64,000 nucleotides of DNA from Gammaproteobacteria bacterium UBA5109 (GTDB lineage: Bacteria > Pseudomonadota > Gammaproteobacteria > Pseudomonadales > Pseudohongiellaceae), in NCBI GenBank assembly GCA_002414385.1, contig DHZH01000002.1, positions 465,591-529,590 on the forward strand, read 5' to 3'. The notes under the pieces were generated by a model. That model was not told the origin of the DNA, ran no database searches, and worked only from the letters and a program-made list of their open reading frames with translations. The translations under genes and the position numbers were made by a program. Below are positions 8,883-16,966 of the stretch, in pieces (the stretch's first letter is position 1; every line of letters starts with the position of its first letter).

Positions 8883-8942
8883 GCAGCAAGCCTGCTTACG
8901 TTATACTGCCGGGCCCTGAATATCAGTTTAGCTGGAGCGACG

Positions 8943-10370
8943 ATGCGAGATTATTTACAGTTTTATATTGACGGACAATGGGTTGACCCAATCAGTGCTT
9001 CTTCTTTTGAGGTGATCAATCCGGCTACTGAAGAGGTCGCGGGACATATCAGCCTGGGCTCTGCCGCTGATCTGGATAAAGCAGCCCAGGCAGCCGCCAG
9101 GGCATTCCCGAGCTGGTCACAGACCAGCAAAGAAGAAAGACTGGAAATTCTCAGGCGCATCGTTGCGGAATTTGAAAAACGGGTGCCGGAACTCGGTGAG
9201 GCAATTTCCGAAGAAATGGGTGCGCCGATCTGGCTGGCAGAAGGAACACAGGCAGCCATAGGGGTTAAACATTTTCAGAATGCAATTGCGATACTCGAGC
9301 GTTTTTCATTTGAGACTGACCGGGGCAACAGTCACATCAGTCGTGAGCCAATCGGCGTGTGTGGTTTTATTACTCCATGGAACTGGCCGATTCACCAGAT
9401 TTGCGCGAAGGTAGCTCCGGCACTGTCTGTCGGCTGCACAGTAGTACTCAAACCCTCGGAGATTGCGCCATTTTCCGGCAAGATATTTGCCGATATTCTC
9501 CATGCAGCCGGCGTTCCGGCAGGTGTGTTCAATCTGGTACAGGGTGAAGGCCCGGTTGTGGGTCAGGCAATTGCCGAGCATCCGCTGATCGATATGGTCT
9601 CCATCACCGGTTCAACCCGGGCCGGTATTGCCGTGGCACAGGCTGCGGCACCCACTGTAAAACGCGTACACCAGGAACTTGGGGGCAAGAGCCCGAATAT
9701 ATTGCTGGAAGATGCCGACCTGGAAGCCGCAGTGACCGGCGGCGTCAATGGTGTGATGATGAATTCCGGGCAGTCCTGTCGTGCTCCGACCCGCATGCTG
9801 GTTCCCAACAGCCTGATGGATGAGGTCTGCAAAATTGCCAAAGAGGCTGCCGAGAGCTGGAAACCCGGTGACCCGAAAGCTGACAGTAAAATGGGTCCGG
9901 TTATTTCCAGGCCTGCCTGGGAAAAAGTACAGCGTCTGATAAAAAGCGGGATTGATCAGGGAGCGACTCTGGTGACCGGTGGCGAAGACAGGCCTGAAGA
10001 TTTACCGCAGGGCTATTTTATCAAACCAACTGTGTTTGCGAATGTAAAAAATGATATGGAAATAGCCCGGGAAGAAATTTTCGGGCCGGTGCTCAGTATC
10101 ATCGGCTATGATACAGAAGAAGAAGCCGTGGCGATTGCCAACGACACAGAGTATGGCCTGGGTGGTTATGTACAGAGCCGGGATATTGAGCATGCCAGAA
10201 AAATTGCCGCGCAGATACGTGCCGGGTATATCAGTATCAATAATGCCGGGCTGGATATCACCGTGCCTTTTGGGGGTTACAAACATTCCGGCAATGGACG
10301 GGAGTTTGGCGATGAAGCTTTTGGAGAATTTCTCGAATATAAATCAATGTTAGGCTACACACCTTCTTAG
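8943..10370 (+). CDS. NAD(P)-dependent aldehyde dehydrogenase
   Basis: Oxidises an aldehyde to the carboxylic acid. The 475-residue sequence has every ALDH landmark: the oxyanion Asn in TPWNWP (Asn147), Rossmann cofactor residues VVLKPSE (Lys170), general base Glu245 in QELGGKS, catalytic Cys279 in NSGQSCRAPTRM, and EEIFGPVLSI. The substrate cannot be read from sequence. The catalytic loop Gln-Ser-Cys-Arg-Ala resembles the broad class of bacterial aldehyde dehydrogenases annotated as acting on aromatic or aliphatic aldehydes. It stands alone, 60 bp after pgpA, with its own likely promoter region. Confidence 0.92.
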   Translation: MRDYLQFYIDGQWVDPISASSFEVINPATEEVAGHISLGSAADLDKAAQAAARAFPSWSQTSKEERLEILRRIVAEFEKRVPELGEAISEEMGAPIWLAEGTQAAIGVKHFQNAIAILERFSFETDRGNSHISREPIGVCGFITPWNWPIHQICAKVAPALSVGCTVVLKPSEIAPFSGKIFADILHAAGVPAGVFNLVQGEGPVVGQAIAEHPLIDMVSITGSTRAGIAVAQAAAPTVKRVHQELGGKSPNILLEDADLEAAVTGGVNGVMMNSGQSCRAPTRMLVPNSLMDEVCKIAKEAAESWKPGDPKADSKMGPVISRPAWEKVQRLIKSGIDQGATLVTGGEDRPEDLPQGYFIKPTVFANVKNDMEIAREEIFGPVLSIIGYDTEEEAVAIANDTEYGLGGYVQSRDIEHARKIAAQIRAGYISINNAGLDITVPFGGYKHSGNGREFGDEAFGEFLEYKSMLGYTPS

Positions 10371-10483
10371 CGACTACGCTCAGTAATAGGTCGTGTGCTT
10401 CGCCTTATCTTTACTCGTGACGCCAAGAAAAATTAATTTATTGTCTCATTAATAAAACGAAGAATAATTAAAATAGAAATAAA

Positions 10484-11236
10484 ATGACTGCAAAAATCTG
10501 TTTCACCATGGACAATCTAAGTGATGCCGCTGACCTTGGCCGGGGTGTGATCGACAAACCCCGACCGGCTGGGCAAAACCCGCCACTGGAAACCGGCTTT
10601 CCGGCTATGCTGGATCTGTACGAAAAATATGGTCTGAAAATTACCCATTTTGTTGAAGGCTGGAACGGTGAAGCACATCCCGACATCGTCGCTGATATTG
10701 TACAACGGGGTCACACATTGGGGATGCATGGCTGGGTACATGAAAAGTGGTCAGAGCTGGCAGCTGATGAGGAAAGGCGCCTGGCGCAAAAAGCTACGGA
10801 AAAGCTTGAACAGGCTGCTGGTGTCAGGCCGCAGGCTTTCAGGGCACCGGGGGGGAAAAGAACGCCTCAGACAACGGCGATTTTATCGGAACTGGGGTAT
10901 CGCATTGATGCCAGTGAACCGGAGCAGCCAGGTGAGCTGCAGATTAGCCAATTATCTGAAACGCTCTGGAATGTTCCCTACAAGCGGGTCTGTGTTGATG
11001 CCACGCACTGGCTCTGGGACAAGCAGCCGGTTGCGGCAGTCGCAGAACAATGGCAGGAATTACTCAGGGAAACCCGGGAACAGGATCACTACCTGATCTT
11101 CGTCTGGCATCCACATGTCATGGGTATTGAGCCAGCCTATCTTGAACTGGGTGATGCCATTCTGGATCAGGTGTGCTCGGACGAAGCTTACCAGGTATTA
11201 ACGCTGGAAGAACTTCTTGTCGGGCATCAGGCCTGA
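10484..11236 (+). CDS. Polysaccharide deacetylase (NodB-homology) family protein
   Basis: The 250-residue protein has no signal peptide, so it should be cytosolic. NodB motifs are visible: FTMDNLSD near residue 8 (metal-binding Asp), HGWVHEKW (the two metal histidines), RAPGGKRT (motif 3), and HPHVMG near the C terminus (LxH-type motif). The combination of a cytosolic location and a GMHGWVH motif resembles the PuuE/HpPgdA-like branch that acts on amides such as allantoin-like or N-acetyl substrates rather than on chitin. The true substrate is unknown. The start at 10484 has no convincing ribosome-binding site, and the preceding 110 bp are AT-rich. Confidence 0.82.
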   Translation: MTAKICFTMDNLSDAADLGRGVIDKPRPAGQNPPLETGFPAMLDLYEKYGLKITHFVEGWNGEAHPDIVADIVQRGHTLGMHGWVHEKWSELAADEERRLAQKATEKLEQAAGVRPQAFRAPGGKRTPQTTAILSELGYRIDASEPEQPGELQISQLSETLWNVPYKRVCVDATHWLWDKQPVAAVAEQWQELLRETREQDHYLIFVWHPHVMGIEPAYLELGDAILDQVCSDEAYQVLTLEELLVGHQA

Positions 11237-11240
11237 AATT

Positions 11241-11555
11241 TTAGTCCGGAATACAACGGTAAAAATCGTAAGTCTGTTCACCATCCTGCACCGGGGAAGT
11301 GGCAACAATCGTATCATCGCCACGCTCGGCTGCTTCATTACGGGCAAGCGCCTGTAACTCCAGCATGACATTACTGGCAGCTCTTTCCAGAATGACGCGA
11401 TCGACGACTTCAACGCGCGTCCTGCCGGTTCGCGTACAGGAAGAACCCAGTTGATCCTGGGAAATAACACGAACGTTGCTGCCTTCTTCAGTGACGTCCA
11501 CCCAGACACAGGAACCCAACAGTAAGAGTGCAGAAAGACCAATCAAATGTTTCAT
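11241..11555 (-). CDS. Small lipoprotein, DUF4156-like
   Basis: Predicted lipoprotein of 104 residues. An in-frame TTG lies 15 bp further upstream, but it overlaps a good GGAG ribosome-binding site that is properly spaced for the ATG at 11555, so I use the latter. The signal MKHLIGLSALLLLGSC has the lipobox Cys at residue 16. The mature part contains GSNVRVISQDQLGSSCTRTG, then NVMLELQALARNEAAERGDD and a C-terminal Cys. The pattern of an early Cys, an AR-N-AA helix and a late Cys is that of DUF4156/RcsF-like envelope lipoproteins. Function is unknown. It lies 26 bp downstream of the zinc-protease gene on the same strand. Confidence 0.75.
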   Translation of the reverse strand: MKHLIGLSALLLLGSCVWVDVTEEGSNVRVISQDQLGSSCTRTGRTRVEVVDRVILERAASNVMLELQALARNEAAERGDDTIVATSPVQDGEQTYDFYRCIPD

Positions 11556-11581
11556 AGTTAAATTCTCCAATTATTTCCTGC

Positions 11582-12265
11582 TTAACGACGCAGGAAGCGA
11601 AACCAGCGCCAGAAATTCAATAAGCCTGCCAGTGAGCTGGCAAGATAGGTAAATGCACAGGCCAGCAGTATGTGCCGTACTGAACGCATGTCTTTGGCAT
11701 CAATATACTGCCCCTGCCTCAGAATAGGAAGTGCCCGGCCAAAGCTGGCGTCAAACTCGACCGGTAATGTGACCAGATGCACAACGCAGGATATTGCCAC
11801 AGAGAAAATCAGAATCACAATCAGTAAAGGCACAAGACGTACCCCGCCGGGAGTCATGCTCAGCAGTGGCAGGGCAAACAGGGCGATACCCCCTATTTTT
11901 TCTGTTTTCTGGGCAAAACCCACCATGCGGGTGCGGGCCAGAAGTGGCTGATAGTTTTTGGCGTGTTGCAGGGCATGTCCGAATTCATGTGCCGCGACGG
12001 CTACTGCCGTCAGCGAGCGTCCATTGAGATTGTTTTCACTGAGGCGCACGGTTTTACTCATGGGGTCATAGTGATCGCCCAGTGGAGTCGCTTCCAGTTG
12101 CAAATAATCAAGTTGAAACTTTTTGCGCAGATGCTTTACAAACTGCCCACCGGTACCCTGAATATCATTACGGGGATTGCTGTGCTTATTAAGAATATAA
12201 CGCGCCCATTGCTGCGGTCCGAGTATCAGCAATGCCAGCAGAACAATGAATATTAAAACGAGCAT
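11582..12265 (-). CDS. Membrane zinc metallopeptidase (YugP family)
   Basis: Inner-membrane protease-like protein of 227 residues. An N-terminal helix (MLVLIFIVLLALLIL) is followed by a cytoplasmic domain with the zinc motif AAHEFGHALQH (His93, Glu94, His97), two or three helices around residues 130-165, and a final helix with FWRWFRFLRR. The sequence DHYDPMSKTVRLS is typical of PF04298 (YugP, neutral zinc metallopeptidase 2). Substrates are unknown. It sits between the DUF4156-like lipoprotein and the CotH gene on the same strand, with a 67-bp gap upstream. Confidence 0.87.
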   Translation of the reverse strand: MLVLIFIVLLALLILGPQQWARYILNKHSNPRNDIQGTGGQFVKHLRKKFQLDYLQLEATPLGDHYDPMSKTVRLSENNLNGRSLTAVAVAAHEFGHALQHAKNYQPLLARTRMVGFAQKTEKIGGIALFALPLLSMTPGGVRLVPLLIVILIFSVAISCVVHLVTLPVEFDASFGRALPILRQGQYIDAKDMRSVRHILLACAFTYLASSLAGLLNFWRWFRFLRR

Positions 12266-12332
12266 AGGAATGCAGATATTATAATGAGCAGAGGCAATGG
12301 GAGCCAGCAGCAGGCTGGCGCTTTATGCGACG

Positions 12333-13787
12333 TCAGATAGCAGGAATCACTGATAGCAGATAGGCCCGTCTCTGGTCAAAAAAGTTTTTCAGGCTATTTC
12401 CCTCGCCATCCAGACCCTGCTCGAATGCGCGTGTGCTGTATAGTTTACGGGTATCCCGGTTTACATCATCTGCGATCATCTCATGCAGACCAGTCGCGAT
12501 GGGGCCTATTTCATCCCAGTCCAACCAGTTTTCAGCAATATCCCTTACATAGGCCAGATAACGTTCACGTAATTCAGGGACGGCCAGTAACCTGGAACGC
12601 AGAGGTTTGGTGGAGTCGTTCAGAGCCACCAGCGGATCAAGTCTGACATTGCCACCGCGGCGTCTGCCACCTTCGGCACCCATCGCTTCGTTGAAATCAT
12701 GGGGCACAACATGAAAGCGGCCATCAGGATCCAGAAATATGTAATAGTCACTGGCACGTGTCCAGTAGCCATCAGAATTAACCAACGCGACCTCCAATGC
12801 CAGGAAACGGAGAACACCATCTATATCCAGAATGGGATCAAGTTCAGCCTCTAACTGGTCGAGAGGGGTCTGGTTGAGAACTTTGAACAGATTGATCAGT
12901 GCTTCCCAGTTCTCAGGATCATCCCGGTTATCAATATCATAGGTGCCACGATAGTCATCAATATCATCACCCCAGTATTCCATCCCGCCCCTGCCTCTCG
13001 GACTGCCAGGAACCTGCCAGCGCACCCCGCCTTCCTCACTGAAAAACTCATCAATAAAGTCACTGTTGAACTGTTGTTGCTGTGGGTATATACCCCAGTT
13101 TTCTCCGTTCACTACCAGTCTGAAAAGACCGAGTTGAGGCGTTGGCAGATAATGATTGGCAACCTCTGAGTACAGCAGGGCACGGAGAAATGTTGGATCA
13201 TTACTGCTGTTCAGGAGATTAAGGGTCCTGTAGCCATAAAGGTTCTGATCTTCATGCAGCAAGTCAAATTTTAGGCGAATAGGTCTTTTCAAGCTTCCTG
13301 GCACCTGCCGGTAAGATGAATTACCACGAAAACGCACACCAACATCCTGATATATTTCACCATCGACAATGGCGGTAACAGGGATCTCTACGTCAGTGTT
13401 ATAAAATGCTTCCAGTTCCTGTTCCCAGTCATCACTTTCAAACTGAAGAAAAACAGTGCGGATAGCTGCAGTATCATAGAGTGGCATATTCGGGTAACTC
13501 GCCACATCTTCCGGGCTGATTTGCTCACCGGGAGTACCGCTGCCACTTTGGTTCCGGCGTCTGCCAAAACCCCCGGATACAGGTTGTTGGGCGAGATAGT
13601 TGCGAGCCTGTGATCTTTCAGCGGCATCCAGCAGACCGTCGTCATTCTCATCAAAGCGGTCAACTAAAGCCAGGCGCTCATCTGATCCGCCGCCAAAAAA
13701 ACCACCAAACTGCGCCATAGCCGGCAGTGCTGCCAGCAATATGCTTGCTGGAATTAAGAGATAAACAGATTTACGTTTAAGCGACAT
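12333..13787 (-). CDS. Secreted CotH-kinase-like protein with an EF-hand loop
   Basis: Exported protein of 484 residues. A signal peptide (MSLKRKSVYLLIPASILLAALPAMAQ) is followed by a Gly/Phe-rich stretch, a single EF-hand-like calcium loop DENDDGLLDAAE (about residues 46-57), and then a CotH domain from about residue 95. The CotH part shows GVRFRGNSSYRQV, KRPIRLKFD, the YYIFLDPDGRFHVVPHDFN segment split across the active-site strands, and a helical C terminus. CotH of Bacillus spore coats is an atypical protein kinase; substrates of the Gram-negative versions are unknown. The gene overlaps the VTC gene by 11 bp and is the last gene of the DUF4956-VTC-CotH operon. Confidence 0.88.
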   Translation of the reverse strand: MSLKRKSVYLLIPASILLAALPAMAQFGGFFGGGSDERLALVDRFDENDDGLLDAAERSQARNYLAQQPVSGGFGRRRNQSGSGTPGEQISPEDVASYPNMPLYDTAAIRTVFLQFESDDWEQELEAFYNTDVEIPVTAIVDGEIYQDVGVRFRGNSSYRQVPGSLKRPIRLKFDLLHEDQNLYGYRTLNLLNSSNDPTFLRALLYSEVANHYLPTPQLGLFRLVVNGENWGIYPQQQQFNSDFIDEFFSEEGGVRWQVPGSPRGRGGMEYWGDDIDDYRGTYDIDNRDDPENWEALINLFKVLNQTPLDQLEAELDPILDIDGVLRFLALEVALVNSDGYWTRASDYYIFLDPDGRFHVVPHDFNEAMGAEGGRRRGGNVRLDPLVALNDSTKPLRSRLLAVPELRERYLAYVRDIAENWLDWDEIGPIATGLHEMIADDVNRDTRKLYSTRAFEQGLDGEGNSLKNFFDQRRAYLLSVIPAI

Positions 13788-14655
13788 GGGATTGCTCCGT
13801 AGCGTATTTGTTTTGCGCTAAACTATTTTTATTTAGTCCGAACCGCTTTTGTTGCTGTTTCTGTGCTGGAATGAGACGCAGTTTGCGCATGGCTCTTAGA
13901 AAGCGGTTATAAGTTTTCACCTTGCCAAGTACTGCCATACCAATACAATATTTTGAGCAGGCAGGCACTGGGTGCTGATGCAGCCTCCTTAGAATTTTTT
14001 CCGCCAGACCATTCCTGCTGAGAGATTTGGTCTCAATAATCACCAGATCAGGATCGACCTGAAAAACTTCACCAGCAGAGCTAAACTGTATATGGCTATC
14101 TACGGTTATGCGTTCATGCGCTTTGATGCCGGCCAGAGTAGTGCGATTAAAACTTACCTGAATTGATGGTTGTAATTCCAGATCCAGGTGTTGAGCATAC
14201 ACCTCGTAATAGGATTGTTTTATGAAATTTTTTGAACTTTCATCCAGGTTATCAAAGGCTGTTAAACTGTAAGGCAGACGGCGTTTAAGTGTTCTGTTTC
14301 TGGAGCCTTTCAGTTTCATCTCAACAAAACAGCTAGCGCTATCCATATACTTGCGGGTCCTTACCTTGAAACGAGTGCGTTTACCTTGTTGATGCTGTTT
14401 ATAACAAGAGAATTCAGCATCATCAAAGTAACAATTGTTGTAACGAAAAGTACGCTTGTTGTTGATGTCGAGTATGGCAAAATGAGGCATCCAATGTGCC
14501 AGTGCCTGATATAAAACGGCTTTGTTTACAATATATTTCTGATCCATTCTTTCCAGCAATTCTGCTTTGGAATCGAGTTCAGACAAAGAAATACCGGAAA
14601 AGCCTGCTAATGGTGAGACGCCGTTTTGACTGTCTGTATTTGGAATTCCTTTCAT
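13777..14655 (-). CDS. VTC-domain (polyphosphate polymerase-like) protein
   Basis: A 292-residue cytoplasmic protein with a VTC/CYTH-like tunnel fold. It has the early conserved ELLERMDQKYIV (Arg-x-Asp-x-Lys-Tyr), FRYNNCYFDD, RFKVRTRKYMDS, FVEMKLKGSRNRT, RITVDSHIQF and VIIETKS, all of which supply the basic and acidic rim seen in yeast Vtc4. It may synthesise or bind polyphosphate, but that is family inference. The start codon overlaps the DUF4956 stop (ATGA), and the 3' end overlaps cotH by 11 bp, so the three proteins are probably made together. The C terminus is basic and Gln/Lys-rich. Confidence 0.88.
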   Translation of the reverse strand: MKGIPNTDSQNGVSPLAGFSGISLSELDSKAELLERMDQKYIVNKAVLYQALAHWMPHFAILDINNKRTFRYNNCYFDDAEFSCYKQHQQGKRTRFKVRTRKYMDSASCFVEMKLKGSRNRTLKRRLPYSLTAFDNLDESSKNFIKQSYYEVYAQHLDLELQPSIQVSFNRTTLAGIKAHERITVDSHIQFSSAGEVFQVDPDLVIIETKSLSRNGLAEKILRRLHQHPVPACSKYCIGMAVLGKVKTYNRFLRAMRKLRLIPAQKQQQKRFGLNKNSLAQNKYATEQSHVA

Positions 14656-15215
14656 TCAGACTTCCTGTAATAAACATTGATTCGCGCCATGTCATTGATG
14701 TAATCAAGTGTTGTAATCTGGAAAGATAAAACATCCACTCCCAGTCTGTCGGAAAGCTCCGTACGCATTCGCTCCGGGTCAGACAGTGCTTCAGGGTCGA
14801 TGCGGTCCAGTGTCACTTTAATACCATATACAGATTTGAGCATTTTGGGATGGTCCACCACATAGGCTCCCAGCAGCACCAGCAGTAAAATCAGCATGAC
14901 AAACGGAAGTGTCGTACCCTGAATGGAACAGATGACTGCTATGGAAATGCTGCCAAAAAAATAGGTAATTTCAGTTTTACTGATTTGCTCAGAGCGTAAA
15001 GTAAACAGTGCCAGAATTGCAAAAAGTCCAAAACCGGCAGCAATACCGAACTCGACACTGGATAAAACCGTCAACACCGCAAAGACAAAAATATTAAATA
15101 AGGCCGCTGTTATGACCAGCTCCTTATCCCGGTAGCGCTGGTAATACAGAAAAAAAACAAGAAAAGACATTGCGCTAACATCAATAAAAAAGCGTAGTAG
15201 TAATTCGAACAGCAT
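14652..15215 (-). CDS. DUF4956 membrane protein
   Basis: A 187-residue membrane protein with about four helices in the first 120 residues (FFIDVSAMSFLVFFLYY, ELVITAALFNIFVFAVLTVL, GIAAGFGLFAILALFTLRSEQ, IAVICSIQGT/LPFVMLILLLVLLGAYVV) and a cytoplasmic ferredoxin-like tail ending in FQITTLDYINDMARINVYY. The LFTLRSEQISKTEITYFFGS loop between helices is characteristic of DUF4956. The family is found repeatedly beside VTC and CotH genes, as here. Its function is unknown; a membrane channel or anchor for the VTC enzyme is a reasonable guess. It is the first gene of the operon. Confidence 0.87.
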   Translation of the reverse strand: MLFELLLRFFIDVSAMSFLVFFLYYQRYRDKELVITAALFNIFVFAVLTVLSSVEFGIAAGFGLFAILALFTLRSEQISKTEITYFFGSISIAVICSIQGTTLPFVMLILLLVLLGAYVVDHPKMLKSVYGIKVTLDRIDPEALSDPERMRTELSDRLGVDVLSFQITTLDYINDMARINVYYRKSE

Positions 15216-15335
15216 TGAGGGGGGGCTCCCTGTGCTTCAGCAGGTTAATTGTCAGTAAATTCAGCGTTCCTTAGCAGTACTGATAACATAAAGGTATAAC
15301 GTTTTGATATAGAAAAGGTTTACATATTTTGCAAG

Positions 15336-15539
15336 TTGGTGCCAGAGTAAATCCACTTTTTACTCTGACCCCAAAAGGGGTAGGTATGTTTGACTGAGCA
15401 CCAGTGTCGGGGAGGTTGACTCGCGGAGTGCCGTGTTTGTTCAGGTTGTGAGGTGTTCATTGCGGCGATCCGGGTATCAGGATCGCCAGCAACAAAGAAA
15501 TTGGTGTCAGAGTAAATTAACAATTTACTCTGACACCAA
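15336..15539. repeat. 204-bp palindrome-bounded element (MITE/RAYT-remnant-like)
   Basis: This fills most of the 332-bp gene-free stretch 15216-15547. Two copies of the same hairpin bound it. Left copy: TTGGTGCCAGAGTAAA (15336-15351) with TTTACTCTGACCCCAA (15359-15374), two mismatches. Right copy: TTGGTGTCAGAGTAAATT (15501-15518) with AATTTACTCTGACACCAA (15522-15539), an 18-bp perfect inverted repeat with a 3-nt loop. The outer ends are therefore also inverted relative to each other. The core holds no intact gene; a minus frame encodes only GDPDTRIAAMN-like text that may be a transposase relic. The right hairpin ends 8 bp beyond the ahcY stop codon and could double as its terminator. Confidence 0.7.
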
Positions 15540-15547
15540 ATCCAGGA

Positions 15548-16951
15548 TCAGTATTTATAGCTGTCCGGTTTGAAGGGGCCTTCAATCGGAATGCCGATAT
15601 ACTTGGACTGCTGTTCTGTCATACGAGTAATGACACCGCCAAATCCTTTCACCATACAGGCAGCAACTTCTTCATCAAGATGCTTGGGAAGCACTTCGAC
15701 CTTGAGGTTTTCCTGTTTGGCTGCAGCATCCATTTCTGCGAATTTTTTATCCCACAGATACATCTGCGCCAGCACCTGGTTGGAAAAGGAGCCGTCCATG
15801 ATTCGTGAGGGGTGACCGGTGGCATTACCAAGATTGATCAGGCGGCCTTCGGACAGCAGAATCAGGTAATCTTCATTGCCGTCAGCATCTTTACCACGGA
15901 TTACACGGTGAACCTGCGGTTTGACCTCTTCAAAAGTCCAGTTTTTACGCATGTAGGCTGTGTTGATTTCACTGTCAAAGTGGCCAATGTTGCAGACCAC
16001 GGCATTGCTTTTCAGCGCAGCCAGCATGTTGGCATCACAGACATCGACATTGCCGGTAGTGGTTACCAGTACATCGGTAGTTTGCAGCAGTTCCTTATTG
16101 ATGGAATCTGCTTTACCAGTATTAATGCCGTCTTTGTAAGGGGAAACCACTTCATAGCCGTCCATGCAGGCCTGCATGGCACAGATCGGGTCGATTTCCG
16201 TGACCTTAACAATCATGCCTTCCTGACGCAGGCTCTGGGCAGAACCCTTGCCAACATCTCCATAACCAATAACCAGTGCTTTCTTGCCTGATAACAACAT
16301 GTCAGTACCACGCTTAATACCGTCATTAAGGCTGTGGCGACAGCCGTATTTGTTATCGTTTTTGGACTTGGTGACCGAGTCGTTAACATTAACGGCCGGT
16401 ACTTTCAGTGTGCCTTCTTTCAGCATTTCATACAGACGATGAACACCAGTGGTGGTTTCTTCGGTAATGCCGTGCACGTTTTCCAGAATCTCGGGATATT
16501 TTTCATGCGCCATGGCAGTCAGGTCGCCGCCGTCGTCCAGCAGCATGTTGGCATCCCAGGGCTTGCCGTCTTTAAGGATGGTCTGTTCGATACACCATTC
16601 GGCTTCTTCCTCAGTCTGTCCTTTCCAGGCATAGACTGCGACGCCTTTGGCAGCCATCGCTGCGGCAGCATGGTCCTGGGTGGAAAAGATATTACAGGAA
16701 GACCAGCGAACTTCAGCGCCCAGTTCCTGCAAAGTTTCAATCAATACGGCAGTCTGAATGGTCATGTGGATACAGCCAATAATCTTGGCTCCTGCCAGGG
16801 GCTTTTCTTTGGCATACTTTTTACGCAAGTTCATCAGGCCGGGCATTTCGGCTTCGGCCAGAATGATTTCTCGGCGTCCATAATCAGCCAGGCTGATGTC
16901 GGCGACTTTAAAGTCTTCTGATTCAAGTACTTTCATATTCGGGTTATTCAT
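15548..16951 (-). CDS. ahcY: Adenosylhomocysteinase
   Basis: Hydrolyses S-adenosylhomocysteine to adenosine and homocysteine, relieving product inhibition of methyltransferases. The 467-residue sequence has the substrate-domain motif SSCNIFSTQDHAAAA, the NAD Rossmann motif GYGDVGKGSA, the conserved NDSVTKSKNDNKYGCR, and the C-terminal Lys-Tyr (PDSYKY) that reaches into the neighbouring subunit. It is the longer bacterial form, with an insert near residues 140-180. It begins 15 bp after metK, so the two SAM-cycle genes form a minus-strand pair. No SAH riboswitch is seen ahead of either gene. Confidence 0.97.
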   Translation of the reverse strand: MNNPNMKVLESEDFKVADISLADYGRREIILAEAEMPGLMNLRKKYAKEKPLAGAKIIGCIHMTIQTAVLIETLQELGAEVRWSSCNIFSTQDHAAAAMAAKGVAVYAWKGQTEEEAEWCIEQTILKDGKPWDANMLLDDGGDLTAMAHEKYPEILENVHGITEETTTGVHRLYEMLKEGTLKVPAVNVNDSVTKSKNDNKYGCRHSLNDGIKRGTDMLLSGKKALVIGYGDVGKGSAQSLRQEGMIVKVTEIDPICAMQACMDGYEVVSPYKDGINTGKADSINKELLQTTDVLVTTTGNVDVCDANMLAALKSNAVVCNIGHFDSEINTAYMRKNWTFEEVKPQVHRVIRGKDADGNEDYLILLSEGRLINLGNATGHPSRIMDGSFSNQVLAQMYLWDKKFAEMDAAAKQENLKVEVLPKHLDEEVAACMVKGFGGVITRMTEQQSKYIGIPIEGPFKPDSYKY

Positions 16952-16966
16952 TAATTATCCTTTGGG

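Noticed and set aside
8881..8897. AAGCAG-CAAGC-CTGCTT inverted repeat after pgpA
   Set aside because: Short stem with no T-tract on either side, so not supported as a terminator.
16334..16921. 195-codon open frame antisense to ahcY (and 15812-16291 beside it)
   Set aside because: It lies wholly inside the well-supported ahcY gene in a third-position-driven frame, has no ribosome site and no recognisable protein features.
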